Positions 15,135 to 20,814 of a stretch of 20,814 bases of DNA are shown piece by piece (within the stretch, counting starts at the first letter, position 1; every line of letters begins with the position of its first letter). Source of the DNA: a bacterium (lineage in GTDB: Bacteria > Desulfobacterota > GWC2-55-46 > DRQE01). Both the position numbers and the translations under genes were made by a program. The stretch lies in contig JALUQR010000188.1 of the NCBI GenBank assembly GCA_027017505.1, positions 1 to 20,814 of the forward strand, given 5' to 3'. The notes under the pieces were generated by a model that did no database searches, was not told the origin of the DNA, and worked only from the letters and a program-made list of their open reading frames with translations.

Positions 15135-16814
15135 TTAACCTGCCTGTTCGAGAAGTTCTCTGGCATGTTTGAGTGTTGTCTCTGTGGGGGTGGTGCCACC
15201 GAGCATGGTTGCTATGTGGTTTACCCTTTCCTCTCCCTCGAGTTTTTTCACCCTGGTTACGGTTCTGCCATCCGGGGTGGTGGTTTTGGTTACCAGAAGA
15301 TGGGTGTCCGCATATGCTGCTATCTGTGGCATATGGGTTATGCACAGCACCTGGTGTGTGTTTGAGACCTTCTTGAGCCTTTTTCCCACCACCTGTGCCA
15401 TGGTAGAGCCTATGCCCGTGTCTATCTCGTCAAATATGAGTGTTGGCACCTTTCCCACAGATATGAGGCTCTTTATGGCAAGCATTATCCTTGAGAGTTC
15501 TCCACCTGATGCTATCCTGTGAAGGGGTTTTACCTCTTCACCGGGGTTTGTGGAGATAAGGAAGACCACATGTTCTGCCCCCTTTTCTGTAAGTCTGTAT
15601 CTGTCGTCTGTGGTCTTATCCCTTTTGATTTCTATCTGGAAGTTAACCCCCTTCATGCCGAGCTCCTTGAGTTCCCTTTCCACAGCACTTTTGAGTTCCT
15701 CTGCGGTCTTTCTTCTTGCCTCACCCAGGGAGTCTGCAACCATCTGTGCCTCCTCCTCTGCCCTTGAAAGCTCTGTGCGCAGTCTTTCCAGCTCGAGCTC
15801 GTGATTTACGGTGGATGAAAGGGTCTGGCTTATCTGGTCTCTTCTTTTAAGCACCTCTTCTATGGTGCCACCGTATTTTCTCTTGAGCATATTTATGGCA
15901 TCGAGCCTTTCTGTTACCTCCCTGAGTCTTTCTGGGTCCACCTCTATTGAGTCTGCCTTCTGGCGCAGGCTAACCGCCACATCCTCGAGCTCGTAGTATG
16001 CGGACTCAATCCTCCTTGCAAGCTCTCCGAGTTCTTCATCGAGCGGGGCAAGCTCCTCGAGTTTTTTAGCAAGCACAGAGAGCCTTTCAGTAATGGAGCC
16101 CTCTTCGGAGTAGAGTGTGGCCTCTCCCTCAGCGAGGGTCTGTCGTATGTTCTCTGCGTTCTGGAGCACTTCAAGCTCTCTTTCAAGCTCTTCGTCCTCA
16201 CCAGCCCTGGGGTTAACACTGTCTATCTCTTTAAGCTGGAACTCAAGAAGCTCTCTTTCCTGTGCGGAAAGCTCTGTGGAGCTTTTAAGCCCTTCAAACT
16301 CCCTTCTGAGCCTGAGAAGCCTTCTGTAGGATTTGCTCATCTCCTCTCTTAAGTTTCCGAGCCCGCCGAAGGCATCGAGTATGTCTATGTGTTCTTCTGC
16401 GCGTGTCAGTGACTGGTGCTCGCTCTGTCCGCATATGTCTATAAGGTATCTGCCTATCTCCGAGAGGGTCATGAGTGTGGAGAGGCTTCCGTTTATGAGT
16501 ATGCGGTTTCTACCGCTTTTGTGGATTATCCTTTTTATGAGCAGTCCCTCGCCTGCTCCTATGCCCGCATCACTCAGTATATCCTCCATCCTCTCGATCT
16601 GGCTTATATCGAAGAGGGCCTCCACCCTTGCCTCCTCGCAACCGCTTCTTATAAGGTCTGCGGACGCCCTGTCACCGAGCACAAGGTCTATGGCATCTAT
16701 GATTATACTCTTTCCTGCCCCTGTCTCTCCTGTAAATACGGTGAATCCCTTATCAAATGAAAGGCTGAGCTCGTCTATTATGGCAAGGTCCTTTATGTGG
16801 AGTTCCTGCAACAT
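15135..16814 (-). CDS. recN: DNA repair ATPase RecN (SMC-like)
   Basis: The 559 residues have the usual RecN length. The N-terminal ATPase half has Walker A GETGAGKS (29-36), then IIIDAIDLVLGDRAS. Two long coiled-coil arms (about 150-360) are rich in Glu, Arg and Leu. The C-terminal half has the ABC signature ASGGELSRIMLAIKSL and Walker B LIFDEIDTGIG with Asp462-Glu463, followed by the His-loop VLCITHMPQIAAYADTHLLV. RecN is a cytosolic SMC-family protein that holds broken DNA ends during recombination repair. It follows NAD kinase by 33 bp, an arrangement common in many bacteria. The ribosome binding site is weak (TTGAG). The gene is intact. Confidence 0.96.
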   Translation of the reverse strand: MLQELHIKDLAIIDELSLSFDKGFTVFTGETGAGKSIIIDAIDLVLGDRASADLIRSGCEEARVEALFDISQIERMEDILSDAGIGAGEGLLIKRIIHKSGRNRILINGSLSTLMTLSEIGRYLIDICGQSEHQSLTRAEEHIDILDAFGGLGNLREEMSKSYRRLLRLRREFEGLKSSTELSAQERELLEFQLKEIDSVNPRAGEDEELERELEVLQNAENIRQTLAEGEATLYSEEGSITERLSVLAKKLEELAPLDEELGELARRIESAYYELEDVAVSLRQKADSIEVDPERLREVTERLDAINMLKRKYGGTIEEVLKRRDQISQTLSSTVNHELELERLRTELSRAEEEAQMVADSLGEARRKTAEELKSAVERELKELGMKGVNFQIEIKRDKTTDDRYRLTEKGAEHVVFLISTNPGEEVKPLHRIASGGELSRIMLAIKSLISVGKVPTLIFDEIDTGIGSTMAQVVGKRLKKVSNTHQVLCITHMPQIAAYADTHLLVTKTTTPDGRTVTRVKKLEGEERVNHIATMLGGTTPTETTLKHARELLEQAG

Positions 16815-16847
16815 CTCAAAAGAATGGTTTTTCAGAGGTAGACCATT

Positions 16848-17696
16848 CTATCTGCCCCAGAGAAGCCTTTCCCTGAGCACATCGAAGTAGCTCTTCTCAC
16901 CACTCTTTACAAACCACACACTTTCTTCTGCCCTATTTATAACCACCACATCTCCCGTGCTCATGGGCATATCCACCTGTCCGTCAAGTGTTAGCTCTAT
17001 CTCCATATTATCTGTGAGCATCTTTACCTCTATCTCCACTGCCCCTGGCAGTACTATCGGTCTTTTTGACAGGTTGAACGGTGATATGGGCACCACAAGT
17101 ATGGAATGCAGTGTGGGATACAGTATTGGTCCACCTGCGGACAGTGCATAGGCTGTTGAACCTGTTGGTGTGGCTATTATGAGCCCATCTGCCCTGTAGG
17201 TTGTCATATAGCGCTGGTCCACCCGTGTTTCCATCTTAACGAGTCTTGTCTTTCTGCCCTTTATGACCGCATCGTTAAGCACCCTGTATTCTGCAAACTT
17301 TCTGTTATCCCTCATGATTTTAACATTGAGCATCATCCGCTCTTCCATCTCGTATTTTCCCTCTATCATTCTATCAAGGCTTTCCTTTGCCTCCTCAACC
17401 GTTACAGCTGTAAGAAAACCGAGCCCTCCCATGTTAACACCAAGTATGGGTATCTTTTTACCTCCCACAAGCCTTGATGCATAGAGCATTGTTCCGTCTC
17501 CACCGAGCACCACCAGTGCGTCCATATGTGCGGACATGGTCTCCCTGTCCGCAGAGTTTACAAAGCCGGTTCTGGTGGCAATGTCTGTATCCGCGTAGGG
17601 CTCTATTCCACGGTCTTTCACATGTTTGGCAAGTTTTATGCCCAGCTCTATGGCCTGAGGATTGGTCTTTTTAACTATGAAACCTATTTTTTTCAT
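16848..17696 (-). CDS. nadK: NAD kinase
   Basis: The 282-residue protein phosphorylates NAD to NADP with ATP or polyphosphate. Family marks are the GGDGT loop (65-69) in VVLGGDGTMLYASR, GVNMGGLGFLTAV, the NDAVIKG segment and TPTGSTAYALSAGGPI, plus a C-terminal ELTLDGQVDMPM. The length is normal (about 280-300). ATG 17696 is preceded by TAGGAG, which includes the stop codon of the alcohol dehydrogenase gene, so translation is coupled. It lies upstream of recN. No regulatory site of its own is visible. Confidence 0.96.
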   Translation of the reverse strand: MKKIGFIVKKTNPQAIELGIKLAKHVKDRGIEPYADTDIATRTGFVNSADRETMSAHMDALVVLGGDGTMLYASRLVGGKKIPILGVNMGGLGFLTAVTVEEAKESLDRMIEGKYEMEERMMLNVKIMRDNRKFAEYRVLNDAVIKGRKTRLVKMETRVDQRYMTTYRADGLIIATPTGSTAYALSAGGPILYPTLHSILVVPISPFNLSKRPIVLPGAVEIEVKMLTDNMEIELTLDGQVDMPMSTGDVVVINRAEESVWFVKSGEKSYFDVLRERLLWGR

Positions 17697-17709
17697 ACGA
17701 TTTTATCTC

Positions 17710-18732
17710 CTACTGGTGTGGTTTTATTATCACCTTTATGGATTCTCCTGCATCCTCCACAAGTCTGAACCCCTTCTGTATCTCATCCATGGGAAGCACA
17801 TGGGTTATAAGGTCCTTCACATCCACCCTTCCCCTTGCGATAAGCTCCAGTGCTGTAAGGCTGTCAAGCGGGGCGGACGCGTAGGTGTTTTTTATGGTTA
17901 TGTTATCCCTCCAGATGGAAAAAAGCTCCATGGGGTAGTGCTCACCGGGTTTCTTTGGTGCGAAGAATACCACAGTGCCTGCCCTTTCCACACAGTCAAG
18001 CCCGTCCTTTATGGCACCATCTGCGGAACTGCAGAGGAACACAAGGTCGCATAGTCTGCCGAATTTTTCGAGCACCCTTTCCTTTACCCTGTCTCCTGCC
18101 CTTACTGCAAGGTCTGCCCCGCACCTTTCTGCAAAGTTCAGCCTGTAGGGGTGCACATCTGTTGCCACTATGAAGTCTGCTCCCAGTGCCCTTGCAAGTT
18201 TTATGTGCAGAAGCCCTGATATACCACTTCCCGCAACGAGCACACTTTTTGAGGGGCTCATCCCCGCAATTCTGAACCCCCTGACCACGCATCCCAGGGG
18301 TTCCACAAAAGTGGCCTCCTCAAAGCTCATCTCAGGGGGAATCCTGAAGGTGCCTCTGTCCACATTTATGGCAGGCACCCTTATGTATTCTGAAAATCCA
18401 CCTGGCTCGAAGTTTGTACTCCTCAGGGTATCGCACACCGTGTGGTTGCCCTGAAGGCAGTACCTGCAGGTGTTGCACGGCACATGGTGTGATACCGTTA
18501 CCCTGTCTCCTGGTCTGAATCCCTTTACCTTACTGCCACATTCCTCTATCGTGCCTGCAACCTCGTGCCCCAGCACCCTGGGGGCACTCTTCAAGCGGTA
18601 CCACTCCATAACATCGCTTCCACAGATTCCGCTTGCCTCTACCCTGAGAAGTATCTCATCCTCACCTATGGCAGGCCTGTCTCTTTGCTCTATCCTTACA
18701 TCCCTGTTTGAGTAATAGACCGCAACACGCAA
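17710..18732 (-). CDS. Zinc-dependent medium-chain alcohol dehydrogenase (sorbitol/threonine dehydrogenase-like)
   Basis: The 340 residues form an MDR oxidoreductase. The catalytic zinc ligands are Cys37 (GICGSD), His56-Glu57 (LGHEVAG) and a Glu in FVEPLGCVVRG. The structural zinc is held by Cys86, Cys89, Cys92 and Cys100 (PCNTCRYCLQGNHTVC). The NAD(P)-binding Rossmann motif is VLVAGSGISGLLHIKLARALG. Polyol, threonine or another secondary alcohol could be the substrate; the sequence does not decide. It follows the LsrF-like aldolase by 24 bp, and such a pair suggests that the dehydrogenase acts on a keto or aldol product of the aldolase (inference). The start is TTG 18732, matching the conserved MRVAVYY opening; a strong AAGGAGGT lies 13 bases upstream, longer than usual. 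Confidence 0.88.
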   Translation of the reverse strand: MRVAVYYSNRDVRIEQRDRPAIGEDEILLRVEASGICGSDVMEWYRLKSAPRVLGHEVAGTIEECGSKVKGFRPGDRVTVSHHVPCNTCRYCLQGNHTVCDTLRSTNFEPGGFSEYIRVPAINVDRGTFRIPPEMSFEEATFVEPLGCVVRGFRIAGMSPSKSVLVAGSGISGLLHIKLARALGADFIVATDVHPYRLNFAERCGADLAVRAGDRVKERVLEKFGRLCDLVFLCSSADGAIKDGLDCVERAGTVVFFAPKKPGEHYPMELFSIWRDNITIKNTYASAPLDSLTALELIARGRVDVKDLITHVLPMDEIQKGFRLVEDAGESIKVIIKPHQ

Positions 18733-18756
18733 TGACCTGCAGAATACCTCCTTCTT

Positions 18757-19557
18757 TCAGGCTGTCTTCTGTTTTGCCTCCTCGCTGAGTGTTCTGTAAA
18801 GCTCGTATGCCTGATCCACGGTGGCGTTGTTGTGGACTATCTCCCTTACAGCCCTTATCATTGCGACAGGGTTTTCAGACTGGAATATGTTTCTGCCCAT
18901 GTCCACGCCAACCGCTCCTTCGTTTACAGCCCTGTATGTGAGCTCAAGTGCATCGCGTTCTGGTATCTTCTTTCCTCCTGCTATCACTATTGGCACGGGG
19001 CATGCCCTCACCACCCTGTGGAAGTCCTCACAGTAGTAGGTCTTCACAAAATGCGCACCCAGCTCTGCTGCTATTCTTGATGCAAGCCCGAGATAGCGGG
19101 CATCTCTGTTCATATCCTTTCCCACTGCTGTAACCGCAAGCACGGGCACACCGTATTCCTCTGCTTCATCAACAAGCCCTGCAAGCCCGAGAAGTGTCTG
19201 CCTTTCAAGCTCTGAGCCAACGAATATGGAGAGTGCAACAGCGGAAACATTAAGCCTAAGGGCATCCTTCATGGAAACCGTTGTTCCCTCATCCGCAAGG
19301 TTGCCCAGTATGCTCGTGCCCCCTGAAACCCTCAACACCACCGGGGTGTCGTTCTCGGGCAGGACACACCTTCTCAGCACCCCTCTGGTGAGCATTATGG
19401 AATCCGCATATTCTATAAGGGGTTTTATGGTCTTTGCAGGCTCTTCAAGCCCTGTTGTGGGACCAAGAAAATACCCATGGTCAACCGCAAGCATGACGGT
19501 TCTTCCTGTTCGGGGTTTTATTATACGCGAAAGCCTGTTTTTCATCCCCCAGTCCAT
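18757..19557 (-). CDS. DhnA/LsrF-family class I aldolase (LsrF-like or ADH-synthase-like)
   Basis: The 266 residues closely resemble LsrF over most of their length: DWGMKNRLSRIIKP, RTVMLAVDHGYFLGPTTGLE, VLRVSGGTSIL, VAVGKDMNRDARYLGLASRI-like text and PVPIVIAGGKKIPERDALEL with GVDMGRNIFQS. The probable Schiff-base lysine is Lys172 (HFVKTYY). LsrF cleaves phospho-AI-2 intermediates by thiolysis; relatives make 2-amino-3,7-dideoxyheptulosonate in the archaeal route to dehydroquinate, or are fructose-bisphosphate aldolases. No lsr, aroB' or glycolytic gene is adjacent, so the reaction is open. It lacks the roughly 30-residue N-terminal extension of E. coli LsrF. ATG 19557 is secure, with AAGGAGGT six bases before it. 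It is the first gene of the operon. Confidence 0.85.
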   Translation of the reverse strand: MDWGMKNRLSRIIKPRTGRTVMLAVDHGYFLGPTTGLEEPAKTIKPLIEYADSIMLTRGVLRRCVLPENDTPVVLRVSGGTSILGNLADEGTTVSMKDALRLNVSAVALSIFVGSELERQTLLGLAGLVDEAEEYGVPVLAVTAVGKDMNRDARYLGLASRIAAELGAHFVKTYYCEDFHRVVRACPVPIVIAGGKKIPERDALELTYRAVNEGAVGVDMGRNIFQSENPVAMIRAVREIVHNNATVDQAYELYRTLSEEAKQKTA

Positions 19558-19600
19558 AGTGAGACCTCCTTTTCAAGGATAATGTTTTTAGATAAAAATA

Positions 19601-19629
19601 AAGATAACAGGCAAACACCTGTGAGTCAA
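19601..19629 (-). promoter_or_regulatory. Promoter with a palindromic operator candidate, aldolase-to-pmbA operon
   Basis: On the minus strand: -35 TTGACT (19629-19624), a 17-bp spacer and -10 TATCTT (19606-19601), about 45 bp before the aldolase ATG. Most of the spacer is a perfect inverted repeat, ACAGG-N6-CCTGT (19607-19622), which would place a bound dimer between the two boxes. This is a good operator candidate for a repressor or activator whose identity is unknown. Confidence 0.6.
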
Positions 19630-19655
19630 CCGAATTCTCAAGCTTCTATGGCAAC

Positions 19656-20228
19656 TTACTGGAGGGAGTGCCTGTTTATGGAGACAGGCTCTATACCCAT
19701 CTTCCTGAGAAGCCTTTCCATGCGCTTACTGCCCGTGCGTAGCCAGCGTTCGTATACGCGCAGTATGTCGTTTATGGAGGAAAGCCTTGTTCGCTCGCTC
19801 ACCTCACTCAGGAGGTCAACAAGCTCTATGAACCTTTCGGAAAGCTCTCTGTAGAGGGGAGAAAGATGGGCAGAAGAGCCCTCAGAGAGGGAGTCCGCAA
19901 GGTGGTTGTATGATATACTGCCTATGTCTATGTAGTAGTCCACATCCACGAGCTTTCTTTTAAGGCTCTCATGGAAGAAACCCGCAACAAAGAGTGTGGT
20001 GTCTCCCACCTCTTTTAAGAGCACATTTTTAAGCTCCCTTCTTTCCTCAAATGCCTTGAGAAACCTCAGTGCAACTGGCTCTGTGGAAAATCTTCTGGTG
20101 TGGGTGTAGCAGGTAAGAAGGTTGGCAAGATAGAACTCCACATTCTTGTCTATATTGAGTCTCTGCCCCTTCAGTGCCTCCTCGATGAGACCACGAAAGT
20201 GTTCCATTAAAGACACAGAGGTAAGCAT
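19656..20228 (-). CDS. Conserved-looking hypothetical protein, alpha-helical, soluble
   Basis: The 190 residues have no signal peptide, membrane helix or catalytic motif I can name. They are predicted mostly helical, with amphipathic segments: LIEEALKGQRLNIDKNVEFY, LANLLTCYTHTRRF, then HESLKRKLVDVDYYIDIGSI and a basic C-terminus WLRTGSKRMERLLRKMG. I recall similar unnamed proteins in deltaproteobacteria, with the pattern EFYLANLL and a central FF.ESL....VDVDYYI.IG; no function is known to me. ATG 20228 has AGAGG about 8 bases upstream. It lies 75 bp after the tyrS stop and 98 bp before the aldolase gene, so it is a short unit of its own or the tail of the tyrS transcript. Confidence 0.7.
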   Translation of the reverse strand: MLTSVSLMEHFRGLIEEALKGQRLNIDKNVEFYLANLLTCYTHTRRFSTEPVALRFLKAFEERRELKNVLLKEVGDTTLFVAGFFHESLKRKLVDVDYYIDIGSISYNHLADSLSEGSSAHLSPLYRELSERFIELVDLLSEVSERTRLSSINDILRVYERWLRTGSKRMERLLRKMGIEPVSINRHSLQ

Positions 20229-20303
20229 GGCTGAACCTCTTCGGTTACCATTTATTATTTTACCCTATCAGGGGGTATATTTTCAAGCAAACTTTAAGGA
20301 GGG
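20229..20303 (-). promoter_or_regulatory. Intergenic gap with a possible weak promoter and small hairpin
   Basis: On the minus strand TTGAAA is followed 18 bp later by TAAAAT, a plausible but weak promoter for the hypothetical gene. The same stretch contains TACCC-N7-GGGTA, a small inverted repeat that could be a hairpin or an operator. The two readings compete, and neither is strong. Confidence 0.25.
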
Positions 20304-20663
20304 CTACTTTTTGAACACTATGCGTTTAAACCTTCTCTTTCCCACCTGAAGAAGGAGGGGGCTGGTTGTGGAGAGTTCTGTGGTATGGTCTGTTATCCTT
20401 TTGCCATCCACCCGCACACCACCCTGTCTGATGAGTCTTATGGCCTCGGAGTTACTCTTTGAAAGGCCTGCCATTGTGATAAGCCTTGGTAGCCATATCC
20501 TTTCATCTGTGGTCTCAACGGTTAGAGTTTCTACATCTTGCGGGATGTCCTTTTTTACGAAGACCCTTTCGAACCTCTCCTGTGCCCTCAGGGCTGACTC
20601 CTTATCCCAGAACCTTTCTGTTATCTCAAAGGCGAGTCTTTTTTTTGCATCCCTTGGATGCAC
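20304..20663 (-). CDS. Separate reading of the TyrRS C-terminal S4 domain (GTG start, uncertain)
   Basis: The 119-codon frame from GTG 20663 (VHPRDAKKRLAFEI...) would give an isolated TyrRS C-terminal domain that binds the tRNA-Tyr long arm. It has no Shine-Dalgarno at a usable distance: GAGG lies 17 bases upstream. Independent translation is therefore doubtful, and the entry mainly marks that the sequence stays open and conserved after the UGA. Confidence 0.3.
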   Translation of the reverse strand: MHPRDAKKRLAFEITERFWDKESALRAQERFERVFVKKDIPQDVETLTVETTDERIWLPRLITMAGLSKSNSEAIRLIRQGGVRVDGKRITDHTTELSTTSPLLLQVGKRRFKRIVFKK

Positions 20664-20814
20664 TCTGCCTGTTTTTATATCCTCTATTCAGGAGGGGTCC
20701 GCATCCGTAAGAAGCTCGTAGTAGCGTATCATGAGCTCATCGGATATGCTCATGAGTTTACCGTATATCTCCTCTGGTGGTTCTGTTATACCTATGTAGT
20801 TACCCAGGGATTTA
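20304..20814 (-). pseudogene. tyrS: Tyrosyl-tRNA synthetase 3' part, interrupted by an in-frame UGA
   Basis: The visible frame begins at the window edge with KSLGNYIGI (end of the KMSKS loop), then ISDELMIRYYELLTD, which belongs to the catalytic domain. A TGA at 20690-20688 stops the frame. In the same frame, with no base missing, it continues as IEDIKTGRVHPRDAKKRLAFEI and the S4-like tRNA-binding domain (LITMAGLSKSNSEAIRLIRQ, GGVRVDGKRITDHT), ending in TAG at 20306. TyrRS charges tRNA-Tyr and is essential in most bacteria. UGA is an ordinary stop in neighbouring genes (for example the helicase, kinase and binding-protein genes), so general recoding is unlikely. A nonsense mutation, assembly error, second tyrS copy elsewhere or read-through are all possible. 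Confidence 0.75.

Noticed and set aside
19630..19646. Adjacent GAATTC and AAGCTT suggesting cloning-vector polylinker
   Set aside because: Only these two sites occur, two bases apart, in otherwise normal intergenic sequence between a stop codon and a promoter; no other vector sequence is seen.
20661..20690. Selenocysteine insertion at the tyrS UGA
   Set aside because: No convincing SECIS hairpin follows the UGA, TyrRS is not a known selenoprotein family, and the position is not a redox site.

Overview
The window reads as a compact chromosomal segment of a Gram-negative bacterium. An outer-membrane beta-barrel protein with a terminal Phe and periplasmic and inner-membrane partners support this. 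Other traits are an ADP-forming acyl-CoA synthetase split into two genes, an archaeal/LsrF-type class I aldolase, heavy use of ATA (Ile) and AGG/AGA (Arg) codons, and several TTG/GTG starts. Together they fit an anaerobic, possibly thermophilic lineage such as Nitrospirota (Thermodesulfovibrionia-like), Desulfobacterota or Aquificota. The phylum is inference only.

Layout: almost everything is on the minus strand; only queF is on the plus strand. From the right edge leftwards: (1) the 3' part of tyrS, interrupted by an in-frame UGA, then a conserved-looking hypothetical gene. (2) A long operon from a good sigma-70-type promoter at about 19.6 kb: LsrF/DhnA-like aldolase, zinc-dependent alcohol dehydrogenase, NAD kinase, recN, a short ArgA-type acetyltransferase and pmbA/tldE. 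(3) A two-gene signalling unit from a consensus promoter at about 13.28 kb, with a leader of about 170 nt: a lone receiver protein and a PAS-GAF-GAF-HD-GYP c-di-GMP phosphodiesterase. (4) A DUF4149-like membrane protein and both subunits of an ADP-forming acyl-CoA synthetase, ended by a hairpin terminator that contains the last stop codon. (5) A tightly coupled run from an extended -10 promoter at 7.95 kb: porin-like protein, small stand-alone phosphate-binding-protein-like protein, membrane histidine kinase, six-repeat NHL propeller protein, and a UvrD-type helicase fused to a RecB-like nuclease with four likely Fe-S cysteines. (6) On the left, queF runs convergently into the helicase and diverges from a partial ArsR-family repressor gene whose promoter predicts a leaderless mRNA.

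How they may work together: block 5 looks like an envelope sensing cassette (pore, ligand-binding protein, kinase, propeller) to which a DNA-repair enzyme is transcriptionally attached. The response regulator for the kinase is not in that operon; the receiver in block 3 is one candidate. Block 2 mixes carbonyl chemistry, NADP supply, recombination repair and peptide maturation, and looks like co-transcription rather than one pathway. I see no CRISPR array, tRNA, rRNA, insertion sequence or prophage. No complete new system is evident. The best leads are the interrupted tyrS, the envelope cassette with its attached helicase-nuclease, and the LsrF-like aldolase-dehydrogenase pair.
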